Source: DATJSJ01 sp035504175 (GTDB lineage Bacteria; Pseudomonadota; Alphaproteobacteria; Acetobacterales; Acetobacteraceae). From it: 33,735 nucleotides of DNA. The notes under the pieces were generated by a model. It made no database searches and had not been told where the DNA came from. It was given only the letters and a program-made list of their open reading frames with translations. The stretch covers positions 1 to 33,735 of the forward strand of contig DATJSJ010000257.1 of the NCBI GenBank assembly GCA_035504175.1, in the 5' to 3' direction. Made by a program: the position numbers and the translations under genes. This document shows, piece after piece, positions 22,956 through 32,355 of the stretch. How positions within the stretch are numbered: the stretch's first letter is position 1; every line of letters begins with the position of its first letter.

Positions 22956-24350
22956 TCAGGCCAGCGCCATGCGATTCCACGCGTCCAGCGCCGCGATCTT
23001 GTACGCCTCGGCGAGGGTCGGATAGTTGAAGGTGTTCTCGATGAAGTAGTCGAGCGTGCCTTTGAGGTTCAGCACGGCCTGGCCGATATGCACGAGTTCG
23101 GTGGCGCCCTCGCCGACGATATGACATCCGAGCAGGCGCCGCGTCTTGAGCGAGAAGATCAGTTTCATCATGCCGGCGTTCAGGCCCATGATGTGGCCGC
23201 GCGAGGTCTCGCGGAACCGGGCGACGCCGCATTCGTACGGGATGTCGCGCCGGCGCACTTCCTCCTCGCTCATGCCGACGGTGGAGATTTCCGGCACGGA
23301 GTAGATGCCGTAGGGGAAGAATTCCGGCGCCGGCGGCATCGGGATGCCGAAGGCGTGGCAGGCGGCGATGCGACCCTGTTCCATCGAGGTGGAGGCGAGG
23401 CTCGGAAAGCCGATCGCGTCGCCCGCCGAATAGATGTGCGGCACCTCGGTCTGGAACGTCACCGGGTCGACCTTCAGGCGGTTGCGGTGATCGACGGTGA
23501 GGCCGCAGGCGGGCAGGTTGAGGCTGTCGGTGGCGCCGACGCGGCCGGCGGCGTAGATCAGCATGTCGGTGCGCACGCGGCGGCCGTTCTCGAGTTCCGT
23601 CACCGTGTGGCCGTCCTCGACCGCGACGCGGGCGACCTTGCTGCCGAGGCGCATGGTCATGCCGCGGTCGCGCAGCTGGTGGGTGAAATCCTGGATCAGC
23701 TCGCGGTCGATGAAGTCGAGGAAGGAATCGCGTGGTTCGACGAGCGTCACGGCGACGTCGAGAGCGCTGAAGATCGTTGCATATTCGACGCCGATGACGC
23801 CGGCGCCGACGACGGTCAGGCTGCGCGGCAGGCGCGGAATCTCGACGACCTCGTCGCTGTCCAGCACGTATTTCCCGTCGAACGGGATGCCCGGCGGGCG
23901 GAAGGGCCGGGTTCCGACGGCGATGAGGAAGCGGTCACCCTCGACTTCGTGGGTTTCGTTCTCGTCGTTGATCACGGCGATGCGGTGCGGGTCGAGGAAA
24001 TGCGCGGCGCCACGCATGGTCTCGACGCCGTTGCGGGCGAACTGGTGTTCGAGCACGTCGACTTCGTGATTCAGGGTCATGTGCAGGCGCGTCATCAGGT
24101 CGCGCGCCTGGATGTCCTTCTTCACCCGGTAGGCGCGGCCGTAGAAGCCGCGCTCGCGCCACCCGGAGAGGTTGAGCACGGTTTCGCGCAGTGTCTTGGA
24201 GGGGATCGTGCCGGTGTGGACGGAGACGCCGCCGACGCGTCGGCCTTTTTCCACGACCAGCACGGAGCGTCCGATCTTCGCTGCCTGGATTGCCGCGCGT
24301 CGGCCGGAGGGTCCGCTGCCGATGACGATGAGATCGTACGGGCTCTGCAT
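22956..24350 (-). CDS. sthA: Soluble (Si-specific) NAD(P)+ transhydrogenase SthA
   Basis: A 464-aa flavoprotein of the pyridine nucleotide-disulfide oxidoreductase family that equilibrates NADPH and NADH. FAD-binding GSGPSGRRAA is at the N-terminus. GGVSVHTGTIPSKTLRE occupies the place of the redox-active disulfide and lacks both cysteines, as is diagnostic for SthA. The second Rossmann motif is GAGVIGVEYA, YSAGDAIG is the FAD-binding segment, and the dimerisation domain starts at VPEISTVGMSEEE. The length matches the E. coli enzyme. A double-hairpin repeat sits 64 bases upstream. Confidence 0.95.
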   Translation of the reverse strand: MQSPYDLIVIGSGPSGRRAAIQAAKIGRSVLVVEKGRRVGGVSVHTGTIPSKTLRETVLNLSGWRERGFYGRAYRVKKDIQARDLMTRLHMTLNHEVDVLEHQFARNGVETMRGAAHFLDPHRIAVINDENETHEVEGDRFLIAVGTRPFRPPGIPFDGKYVLDSDEVVEIPRLPRSLTVVGAGVIGVEYATIFSALDVAVTLVEPRDSFLDFIDRELIQDFTHQLRDRGMTMRLGSKVARVAVEDGHTVTELENGRRVRTDMLIYAAGRVGATDSLNLPACGLTVDHRNRLKVDPVTFQTEVPHIYSAGDAIGFPSLASTSMEQGRIAACHAFGIPMPPAPEFFPYGIYSVPEISTVGMSEEEVRRRDIPYECGVARFRETSRGHIMGLNAGMMKLIFSLKTRRLLGCHIVGEGATELVHIGQAVLNLKGTLDYFIENTFNYPTLAEAYKIAALDAWNRMALA

Positions 24351-24413
24351 CGTGCCGCTCCCCTGCTGCGGTGCGGAAGGATAACGGGGAAGTGTGTCGC
24401 TGTGGAAAAAGAG

Positions 24414-24474
24414 ATGGGGGTCCGGGGCCTCAGGCCCCGGCCGGGGGTGCAGGGGGCAGAGCCCCCTGGGCCTT
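24414..24474. repeat. Double-hairpin GC-rich intergenic repeat, copy B
   Basis: CCGGGGCC-TCA-GGCCCCGG (24422-24440) and CAGGGGGC-AGA-GCCCCCTG (24450-24468), each 8-bp perfect arms with 3-base loops, between the Ldh stop and the sthA start. It is the inverted counterpart of 11161-11213, with different stem bases but the same plan. It may also act as terminator of the ABC-SDR-Ldh operon. Confidence 0.8.
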
Positions 24475-24476
24475 CC

Positions 24477-25568
24477 TTACGGCAGCGCCACCCCGAGCTC
24501 TTCCGCGGTGGTGACCAATGCCGCCCAGGTATCCGCCTGCAGCGGCACGCCGTCGCGCAGCCGCGCGGCGCGGGTCCGCGCCTCCGGCTCGCCCGGGACC
24601 AGCACCTCCCCCTCCGGCAACGCCGGCCGTGACGCCTTAACGTAGCCCGCGTATTCCCGTGCAGCCTCGGCGAAATGGGCCGCGCCGAAGGCATCCGGCC
24701 GCAGGTAGATGGAGAGCATGCCGTTCGAGATCCGCGCGCGTCTTCCGCCCGGGATCGGGCCGGAGGTGCCGTTGCCGGTGAAGCAGCCGGCGAGGATTTC
24801 GCACATGAAGGCGAGGGCCGAGCCCTTGTGCTCGCCGAAGGTGCGCAGCGCGCCGGGTCCGTTCGCCGGGTCGCGGACATGGGTGCCTTCGATCGGACCG
24901 TAGAGGGTGCGCGGATCGCCGGAGAGGTGGCCGTCGGGTTCGATCAGGGCGTCCGCCGGGATCGGCTTGCCGCCGTTGGACGCGACCAGGACCTTGCCCT
25001 CGGCGACGAGGGAGGTTGCCATGTCGAGAAGCAGCGGCGGTCCCTCGGGCTGTGGTGCGCAGATGCAGACGGGGTTGGTCGAGAAGCGGCGGTCGACGCC
25101 GCCGTAGGGGGCGACGAGTTCGCCCATGGCGACGTTGACGAAGTGCAGCGAGACCATGCCGGCGGCGGCGGCGCGTTCGCCCCAGTCGCCGATGCGGCCG
25201 ATATGGCCGGTGTTGCGCAGCGCGATCACGGCGATGCCGGCGTCGCGCGCCTTGGCGATGCCGAGATCGACGGCCAGGGGCGCGATCGTCTGGCCGAAGC
25301 CGAAATTGCCGTCGACCAGGGCGTGCGTCGGCGTTTCGCTGACGATGCTGGGACGCTGTCCGGCGCGGACGTAGCCCTCGCGCAGCCAGAGGACGTAGCG
25401 CCGGGTGCGGATGACGCCATGGCTGTCATGGCCGGCCAGGTTGGCGGAGACGAGGTAGTGGCCGATGCCGGCGGCTTCCTCCGCGTCGCAGCCGGCGGCG
25501 GTGAAGATCTCGGCGGCGAAGCGGGTCAGGCGGTCGGCGGCGATGGTGACCGTGGGCGCGTCAGCCAT
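24477..25568 (-). CDS. Ldh family (malate/L-lactate/ureidoglycolate type) NAD(P)-dependent oxidoreductase
   Basis: A 363-aa protein of the MDH2/Ldh_2 family, unrelated to classical LDH. Typical segments are LAGHDSHGVIRTRRYV, NFGFGQTIAPLAVDLGI, NTGHIGRIGDW with the catalytic-site His, FSTNPVCICAPQPEG, and MATSLVAEGKV. It reduces or oxidises 2-hydroxy/2-oxo acids; the substrate cannot be told. It is the last gene of the ABC-SDR-Ldh operon. A GTG at 25580 overlapping the SDR stop (GTGA) would add four residues; ATG 25568 is taken. Confidence 0.9.
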   Translation of the reverse strand: MADAPTVTIAADRLTRFAAEIFTAAGCDAEEAAGIGHYLVSANLAGHDSHGVIRTRRYVLWLREGYVRAGQRPSIVSETPTHALVDGNFGFGQTIAPLAVDLGIAKARDAGIAVIALRNTGHIGRIGDWGERAAAAGMVSLHFVNVAMGELVAPYGGVDRRFSTNPVCICAPQPEGPPLLLDMATSLVAEGKVLVASNGGKPIPADALIEPDGHLSGDPRTLYGPIEGTHVRDPANGPGALRTFGEHKGSALAFMCEILAGCFTGNGTSGPIPGGRRARISNGMLSIYLRPDAFGAAHFAEAAREYAGYVKASRPALPEGEVLVPGEPEARTRAARLRDGVPLQADTWAALVTTAEELGVALP

Positions 25569-25576
25569 GCGGCCGG

Positions 25577-26356
25577 TCACCCGCGCTCGTAGGCGCTGGC
25601 GATGCGGCGGGCGCTGGCGCGTTCGAACGAATTGTCGGTTGGTACGATGGTCATCTCGGCGATGCAGGTACGCGTGGGGAGCAGGGTGGCGAAGATGGCG
25701 GCGGCGGCGATGTCCTCCGGCTGCACCATGATCGCGCGTTCTTCGGCCGAGGGCGGATTGGCGCGGGTGTTGAGGATGGCGGTCGCGGTCTCGCCCGGGT
25801 TGATGCAGACGCTGCGGATGCCGTGGATGCCGTGCTCGGCGTTGATGGTGTTGGACAGGGCGCGGACGGCGGTCTTGGCGGCAATGTAGATCGGGCCGGA
25901 GACCGGGTTGTAGGAGACGCCGGCGAGCGAGGAGACGTGGATCACGGTGCCGCCGCCGCGCCGGCGCATGGCGGGCAGCACGGCGAGCGTGCAGAGGGCG
26001 ATCGCCTTCAGGTTCACGTCGATGACGCGCGCAACCGCTTCGGTGTCGAGTTCGTGCCAGTGCCGGCGGCTGGTGTTGGTGCCGGCGTTGTTGACCAGGA
26101 TATCCGGATCGCCGAGGCCGCCGGCGATGGTCGCGTGCGCGCCGGTGATGTCCTCGGCGACGGCGAGGTCGGCCGGGGCGATCATCACCGTGCCGCCCGC
26201 CTCCTGGACCATCGAAGCGGTTTCCTCGAGCGGAGCGTGACCGCGTCCGGTCAGGGCCACCTGCGCGCCTTCACGCGCGAAGGCGATCGCGATCGCGCGC
26301 CCGATGCCACTGCCGGCACCGGTGACCCAGACCACCTTGCCGGCAAGCACGGTCAT
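25577..26356 (-). CDS. SDR family oxidoreductase
   Basis: A 259-aa classical short-chain dehydrogenase. It has the cofactor motif TGAGSGIG (residues 12-19), NNAG in ILVNNAGTN, catalytic Ser in VIHVSSLAG and Tyr-x-x-x-Lys in IYIAAKTAV, plus the PG motif in CINPGETAT. The start ATG follows the ABC ATPase stop with no gap, and its stop lies within nine bases of the Ldh ATG, so the three genes form an operon. NAD versus NADP preference and substrate are unknown; pairing with an Ldh-family enzyme suggests hydroxy-acid or sugar-acid metabolism. Confidence 0.92.
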   Translation of the reverse strand: MTVLAGKVVWVTGAGSGIGRAIAIAFAREGAQVALTGRGHAPLEETASMVQEAGGTVMIAPADLAVAEDITGAHATIAGGLGDPDILVNNAGTNTSRRHWHELDTEAVARVIDVNLKAIALCTLAVLPAMRRRGGGTVIHVSSLAGVSYNPVSGPIYIAAKTAVRALSNTINAEHGIHGIRSVCINPGETATAILNTRANPPSAEERAIMVQPEDIAAAAIFATLLPTRTCIAEMTIVPTDNSFERASARRIASAYERG

Positions 26357-27454
<1,098 letters not shown>

Positions 27455-27621
27455 CTTCGTGCCCTCCTCCCGAGGGACGCGGCGGCGGGCCCGGGGCCAC
27501 CGCTCCGCGTCGGTTCAGCCAGTTAGGCACAAGGGGGGCGCGCAGGCAATCGGACCGGCCCGGACGCGGTGCGACGCGGGGCGGGGGCCGAAAGCGTCGG
27601 AGGCAGGCGGCCCAGGCAGGC

Positions 27622-28299
27622 TCAGAGCCCGAGCGCGCCGAGCCCGGGCGCCCCCTGGGCCGGCGCCGCAGCCGCCGGGGGATCCTGGCGTTCCCCGGTC
27701 GCGATGACCACCAGCCGCTCCGGCGCCAGCTTCCGTTGCAGCGCCAAGGCGGCCGGGATGTCGGCGGTGAGCCAGGCCTCGCCTTCTTCGGCGCTCAGCA
27801 CGACCGGCATCGCCTTGGCGTGGACCGGTCGCACCACCTCGTTCGCGTCCGTGGTCAGGAAGGCGAACAGGAGGTGCTCGCCCTCCTCACCCTTCCGCTT
27901 GCCGGTCCAGGGGCGCCATAGCCCGGCGAACGCGAAGGCCGGCCGGTCCGGGCCAAGCGCGAACCAGTGCGGCACCTTGGGCTGGCTGTCGGTGTACTCG
28001 CAGAACGACGTCGCCGGCACCAGGCAGCGGAATTCGGGCTTGAGCCAGCCGCGCCAGTACGGGCTCGCGGTGTTGCGGATATTGGTGACCGGCCGGGTGC
28101 CGAGATTGGGCGGCGGCGGGAATCCCCAGCGCATCGTCTGCATCACCCGCGTCCCGTCGCGCGCGGTGCGGATCACCGGCGCGGGCTGGTCGGGGAAGAT
28201 CGCCGGCAGCGGCGGCTGATTCGCGGTGTCGTCGCGGTCGATCCGGAACAGGCGGCGAATCTCGTCGCGGCTGCGCGTCATCGAATAGAGATTGCACAT
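27622..28299 (-). CDS. SOS response-associated peptidase / SRAP family (YedK/HMCES-like)
   Basis: A 225-aa protein that in characterised relatives shields abasic sites in single-stranded DNA by a thiazolidine crosslink through Cys2. MCNLYS starts at 28299, placing Cys right after Met as required; an ATG at 28308 would bury it and is rejected. Other active-site residues are Asn73 (TNIRNT), Glu101 (FCEY) and His160 (PVHAKAMP), close to YedK's N75/E105/H160. The C-terminus is Pro/Ala-rich. It is divergent from the glycosyltransferase across 210 bases with no clear LexA-type box. Confidence 0.92.
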   Translation of the reverse strand: MCNLYSMTRSRDEIRRLFRIDRDDTANQPPLPAIFPDQPAPVIRTARDGTRVMQTMRWGFPPPPNLGTRPVTNIRNTASPYWRGWLKPEFRCLVPATSFCEYTDSQPKVPHWFALGPDRPAFAFAGLWRPWTGKRKGEEGEHLLFAFLTTDANEVVRPVHAKAMPVVLSAEEGEAWLTADIPAALALQRKLAPERLVVIATGERQDPPAAAAPAQGAPGLGALGL

Positions 28300-28509
28300 G
28301 CCGGGCACTCTACATCGGCGGGACGGAAGCCGCGACGGCGCGCCGGAACAGGGCGGCGTATTGCAACCGTAGCCGCTTTGCCGGGGTCCGAAGTCCCGGC
28401 GTAACGGCGATCCGCGAATCTTCTCTCCGCACGAGGCTTGTCACGCGACCGCCGCCGCCAGGCGGCAGCCATGACGGGCCTCTCCCATCGAAGAAAGCGA
28501 GAGGATCGC

Positions 28510-29883
28510 ATGAAGATTCTTATGGCTTCGACGCCGGCGGCCGGGCACATCAATCCGCTGCTCGCGATCGGCCGCGTGTTGATCGACGACGGTCACGAAC
28601 TCGTCTGCCTGTCGGGAAGCTGGCTGCGCGATCGCATCGAGGGCGCCGGCATGCAGTTCCGGGCATTGGCACCCGCCGCCGACCTCGATCTTCGCGACAT
28701 TCTGGCCGTGGCACCGGAACTGGCGACGATCCCGCCCGGGCTGGAATGGCTGCGCGTCGCGAAGGAGCGGTTCTTTCTCGACCGCGTCGCGCCGCAGTAC
28801 GAGAGCCTGCTGGCGGTCCTGCGGGCGTTCCCGGCCGACGTCATCGTTGCCGACAACACGCTGTTCGGCGTGCTGCCGATGCTGCTCGGGCGGCGCGACC
28901 GGCGGCCACCGGTCGTGGTGTGCGGCACGTCCTTCCTGCATTGGACCCGCGATGACGGGGCGCCGCATTTCCTCGGCCTGCCGCCCGCGACCACCCAGGC
29001 CGAGCGTGACCGGTACGCGACCATTGCCGCCGAGTATGATCGCGCCGTGGATCAACCCACCAACCGTCGCCTGACCCGGATCCTCAAGGGATTCGGCGCG
29101 CGGCCGCTGGCGCTGCCGCTGTTCGATGCGATCGTCGCACTTGCGGACGCCTATATGCAGCTTTCCGTGCCCGGCTTCGAGTTTCCCCGCCCGATGCCGC
29201 CGACGGTGCATTTCATCGGCACGCCGCCGATCATCTCCGGACAGGCGCCGCTTCCGCCCTGGGCGCATGAGCTGGATGGATCACGCCGGATCGTGCTGGT
29301 CACGCAGGGAACGGTCGCGAATCACAATCTCGGCCTGCTGGTTGCGCCGACGCTGGCCGCACTCGGCAACGAGACCGACGTGCTGGTGGTGGCGACCACC
29401 GGCGGCCGGCCGGTCGATGCAATCCCCGGTGCGATCCCGGACAACGCCCGCGTCGCCAGCTTCCTGCCGTTCGAGTGGCTGCTGCCCAAGGTCGACGTGC
29501 TCGTCACCAATGGCGGCTACGGCAGCGTCAACCAGGCGCTGAGCTTCGGCGTCCCGCTCGTCACCGCCGGGCTGACCGAGGACAAGGCCGACGTGAACGC
29601 GCGTGTCGCGTGGTCCGGCGTCGGGGTCAATCTGGCGACCAACGAGCCGAAGCCGTCGGCGCTGCGCGCAGCGGTACGGAGCGTGCTCGACACGCCGCAT
29701 CACCGCGCCCGCGCGGCGGCGATGGCAGAGGAGTTCCGCCGCATCGACACGCGAGCGGAAATCCTCGGCATCATCGACCGCGTCGTGCACGCGCCCGACG
29801 ACGAAGCCGACCCGTACGACGTTGCCGTCGGCGAGGCTTCGCGGCGTGCGTCTGCTGAAATCCAGTTCGGCGATTGGGTCTAA
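28510..29883 (+). CDS. UGT/MGT-like (GT1) glycosyltransferase
   Basis: A 457-aa GT-B glycosyltransferase. The N-terminal acceptor domain begins MKILMASTPAAGHINPLLAIGR with the conserved His. The C-terminal donor domain has LVTQGT, FLPFEWLLPKVDVLVTNGGY and the GSVNQALSFGVPLV nucleotide-sugar signature. Such enzymes glycosylate small molecules, e.g. macrolides, flavonoids or lipids; the acceptor is unknown. The frame is open from 28438, but ATG 28510 with AGAGGA just upstream is the family start. Its TAA stop is the first part of a 70-nt palindromic repeat. Confidence 0.9.
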   Translation: MKILMASTPAAGHINPLLAIGRVLIDDGHELVCLSGSWLRDRIEGAGMQFRALAPAADLDLRDILAVAPELATIPPGLEWLRVAKERFFLDRVAPQYESLLAVLRAFPADVIVADNTLFGVLPMLLGRRDRRPPVVVCGTSFLHWTRDDGAPHFLGLPPATTQAERDRYATIAAEYDRAVDQPTNRRLTRILKGFGARPLALPLFDAIVALADAYMQLSVPGFEFPRPMPPTVHFIGTPPIISGQAPLPPWAHELDGSRRIVLVTQGTVANHNLGLLVAPTLAALGNETDVLVVATTGGRPVDAIPGAIPDNARVASFLPFEWLLPKVDVLVTNGGYGSVNQALSFGVPLVTAGLTEDKADVNARVAWSGVGVNLATNEPKPSALRAAVRSVLDTPHHRARAAAMAEEFRRIDTRAEILGIIDRVVHAPDDEADPYDVAVGEASRRASAEIQFGDWV

Positions 29884-29948
29884 CCCATTGTCTGAGAGCA
29901 TGATTCACGCTCCCGGCGATTCCGCCTCCAGCCTCCAGCGATCATGCT
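29879..29948. repeat. Palindromic intergenic repeat, copy 1 (70 nt)
   Basis: It starts TCTAACCCATTG and contains AGCATGAT (29898-29905) and its inverse ATCATGCT (29941-29948) as terminal arms. It matches 31431-31493 with one substitution plus a 7-base internal duplication (CTCCAGC). The AGCATGAT...ATCATGCT layout resembles the abundant intergenic palindromes of alphaproteobacteria. It supplies the glycosyltransferase stop codon. Confidence 0.85.
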
Positions 29949-30001
29949 CCAGAGGTCCCGCCTGCCATTGGTCTGAGCCACGCTGTACTGCTGTCTGGCT
30001 T

Positions 30002-30027
30002 CCCGGCAACCGCGCCCGGTTGCCGGG
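30002..30027. other. Strong stem-loop 50 bases upstream of the MFS gene
   Basis: CCCGGCAACCG, loop CGCC, CGGTTGCCGGG: 11 perfect pairs. It lies between repeat copy 1 and the GTG start of the MFS gene. There is no T-run, so it could be a terminator for the glycosyltransferase, a leader structure of the exporter mRNA or a dimeric operator. Confidence 0.5.
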
Positions 30028-30076
30028 TCGTCGGGCGGAGTGGCCGCCACTCTTCCCGTCACAGGACGTCCGACAA

Positions 30077-31288
30077 GTGCGCATTCGCCCCGCCTCCACT
30101 TCCTTCACCCTGCTGCTGGGATTCCTCGTGGCGCTGCCGTCCTTCGGCATCGACATGAACCTGCCTGCGCTCAATGCGATCGGCGCCGCGCTGCACGTCA
30201 GACCGGCCGAGGCCGGCCTGATGACGAGTCTGTTCATGGTCGGCTTTGCCACCGCGCCGCTGCTCTACGGCCCGGCGTCGGATCGGTATGGACGCAAGCC
30301 CGTCGTACTGCTCGCCTGCGTGCTGTTCGTCATCGCCGGGATCGGCTGCGCGACGGCAAAATCACTGCCGGCGCTGCTGACGTGGCGCGTCGTTCAGGGC
30401 GCCGGCGCCGGCGCGAGCATGACCATCGCCTTCGCGATCATCCGCGACCTGTTCGAAGGCCAGGCCGCCCGGACCAAGATCTCCGCCATCGCGATCACGA
30501 CGATGGTGGTGCCGATGATGGCGCCGACCCTGGGTGGCGCACTGCTCGCCGTCGCCGGATGGCGCGCCATCCACGCCGGGCTCGCGGCGGTCGGCGTCCT
30601 GCTGTCGCTGGCGATGCTGCTGGGATTTGCGGAGAGTGCGACGCCGGATCCGGCCAACCGGCTGGTGCCTTCGGTGGTGGCGCGCAATTACCTCCGGGTG
30701 CTGACGCACCCGATCTGCCTCGGCTACATCCTGGTCAATGCCGCGGCATTCGGGGCCTTGTTCGCCTATGTCAGCGGCTCCTCCCTGTTCCTGATCAACG
30801 TCGCCGGCTTGCGACCGGCACAGTACGGCCTGGTCTTCGCGGCGACCTCGGCCGGGATCATGGGCGGCGCCTTCGTCAATCGCGCGCTCAGCACGCGGGG
30901 CGTCGCCCCGAGCCAGCCGCTGACCGCCGGTCTCGCGCTCGCGGCGGCAATGTCGATGCTGCTGCTGGCGATGACGCTCGCGGGCTGGATGCCGCTTGCC
31001 GTCGTCATCCCGGTCGCGGTTGTGAGCTGCATGGCGTTCGGGCTGATCGCGCCCAATGCCATGGAGGGCGCCATGCAACCCCTGCCGCAGATCGCCGGCG
31101 CCGCCGGTGCCGCGACCGGCTGCATCCAGATGGCGATGGGCGCGGTCGCGAGCGGCATGGTGGCGGCGCTGTACGACGGCCACTCGGCGCTCTCCATGAC
31201 GACACTGATGGCGGTGTGCTCGTTGCTCGCCCTGCTGTCCTACTTGCTGCTCGCCCGCCCCGCCGTGTACTCGGCCGCCCGCTCCTGA
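30077..31288 (+). CDS. MFS multidrug transporter, Bcr/CflA type
   Basis: A 403-aa, 12-helix proton antiporter of the DHA1 Bcr/CflA subfamily, normal length. TM1 is TSFTLLLGFLVALPSFGIDM with the subfamily's D-x-x-LPAL (DMNLPALNAIG). Loop 2-3 has GPASDRYGRKPVVL (MFS motif A), and TM4 has RVVQGAGAGASM (motif B), followed by RDLFEG. The start is a GTG at 30077 with AGGAC upstream; the frame is open further 5' (through the repeat to 29603) but only as noise. It stands alone between two copies of a palindromic repeat. Confidence 0.92.
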   Translation: MRIRPASTSFTLLLGFLVALPSFGIDMNLPALNAIGAALHVRPAEAGLMTSLFMVGFATAPLLYGPASDRYGRKPVVLLACVLFVIAGIGCATAKSLPALLTWRVVQGAGAGASMTIAFAIIRDLFEGQAARTKISAIAITTMVVPMMAPTLGGALLAVAGWRAIHAGLAAVGVLLSLAMLLGFAESATPDPANRLVPSVVARNYLRVLTHPICLGYILVNAAAFGALFAYVSGSSLFLINVAGLRPAQYGLVFAATSAGIMGGAFVNRALSTRGVAPSQPLTAGLALAAAMSMLLLAMTLAGWMPLAVVIPVAVVSCMAFGLIAPNAMEGAMQPLPQIAGAAGAATGCIQMAMGAVASGMVAALYDGHSALSMTTLMAVCSLLALLSYLLLARPAVYSAARS

Positions 31289-31430
31289 GCGGACGCAGAC
31301 GCCGGCCCAGGGTTCGCGCGCGGCGTCGGGTCGGCGCCCGTGCCGGGCGGAACGGCGGATCGCGTTCGCTGCGCCCCGGCGGCGCGCGGCGCGCGTCCCG
31401 ACGATGCAAGTGCCGGGACGCCCTCGAGGC

Positions 31431-31493
31431 TCTAACCCATTGTCTGAGAGCATGATTCACGCTTCCGGCGATTCCGCCTCCAGCGATCATGCT
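31431..31493. repeat. Palindromic intergenic repeat, copy 2 (63 nt)
   Basis: Same sequence and orientation as 29879-29948 without the 7-base duplication. Its arms are AGCATGAT and ATCATGCT, ending directly at the TetR stop codon (TTA, 31494-31496). The two copies form direct repeats around the MFS gene. Confidence 0.85.
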
Positions 31494-32099
31494 TTAGCCG
31501 GTTTCGCCGCCGTCCGTCCCTGCTGCCAGCCGTTCGAGCGAGTCCCGGGCCGCCGCGATAATGTCGCGTGACAGGGCCGGGTCGGCCTTGCGCACGGCGC
31601 GTGCGGTGGCGACGGCCCCGACCAGCGCCGTCGCCACGGCAAGTGCCCGCCTTTCCGCCAGCGCCGGCGGCATGCCCTCCGGCAGTGCCTCGGCGATCAG
31701 CGCGGCGAAATCGCGCACCGCCCGGGCGAATGCCTGGGCGATGGCCGGGTCCTGCCGCGCCACGTCGGAAACGCAGGCCGCCATCAGGCAACCCGACCCG
31801 CTGTCCTCGACATGCGTGTCGCAGAGATACGCGTCGAGGAAGGCCTTGAAAGGCTCGGCCGCGCCGTCGCGCAGCCCGCGCCACGCCTCGGCGCTCTCGG
31901 CCGCGGCCTGGCAGAGTGCCTCCCGGGCGAGCGCATCCTTCGATTTGAACTGGCTGTAGAGCGCGCCCTGGGTGAGTCCGGCCTCGCGGCTGATATCGGC
32001 AACGCCCGCGCCCGCGAAGCCACGCTCCTGCAGCAGGCGCCGCGCCGTCGCCACCAGGGCGGCGCGATGTTGCGCCACCCGGCTTCCCGAAACCTTCAC
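31494..32099 (-). CDS. TetR/AcrR family transcriptional regulator
   Basis: A 201-aa dimeric repressor. The N-terminal DNA-binding domain has the helix-turn-helix VADISREAGLTQGALYSQFKSK (about residues 33-54). The helical C-terminal ligand domain includes GSGCLMAACVSDVA, typical of the YcdC/TetR_C subgroup near efflux genes. GTG 32099 is the start, with GGAG seven bases upstream. It is divergent from the RND adaptor across 256 bases, so it probably represses the efflux operon and itself. The stop codon is at the edge of repeat copy 2. Confidence 0.92.
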   Translation of the reverse strand: MKVSGSRVAQHRAALVATARRLLQERGFAGAGVADISREAGLTQGALYSQFKSKDALAREALCQAAAESAEAWRGLRDGAAEPFKAFLDAYLCDTHVEDSGSGCLMAACVSDVARQDPAIAQAFARAVRDFAALIAEALPEGMPPALAERRALAVATALVGAVATARAVRKADPALSRDIIAAARDSLERLAAGTDGGETG

Positions 32100-32124
32100 C
32101 GAGCGTCTCCCCGCGCATCCTTGA

Positions 32125-32163
32125 TCTATTGATAGCGTTCTCCATCTAACCGCCGACGATAGA
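32125..32163. promoter_or_regulatory. Candidate TetR operator region
   Basis: In the AT-richer part of the TetR/RND divergent gap there is CTAT-TG-ATAG (32126-32135), and a wider inverted pair TCTAT (32125-32129) and ATAGA (32159-32163). Placement upstream of the regulator gene fits autoregulation, but the arms are short and no firm -35/-10 pair could be assigned. Confidence 0.3.
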
Positions 32164-32355
32164 GACCACTACGATTACCCGCCGCATGTAGTCCGCGGAT
32201 GGCGGGGTCTCAAGGGCGGGGCGTGCGCGGGATCCGAACCCAGGCACGCCGCGCCGCCGGCCGCCTTGCCCCGGACGACCACGGGATCGACGGGGCACGC
32301 GCAGGATCGGCCGAGGCAGACGCGGTCGGGCGACGTGGCGGCGGGGGCGCGAACC

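Noticed and set aside
32226..32240. GGGTTCGGATCCC on the minus strand, resembling a tRNA T-arm
   Set aside because: No matching acceptor, D-arm or anticodon arm can be built from the flanking 80 bases.
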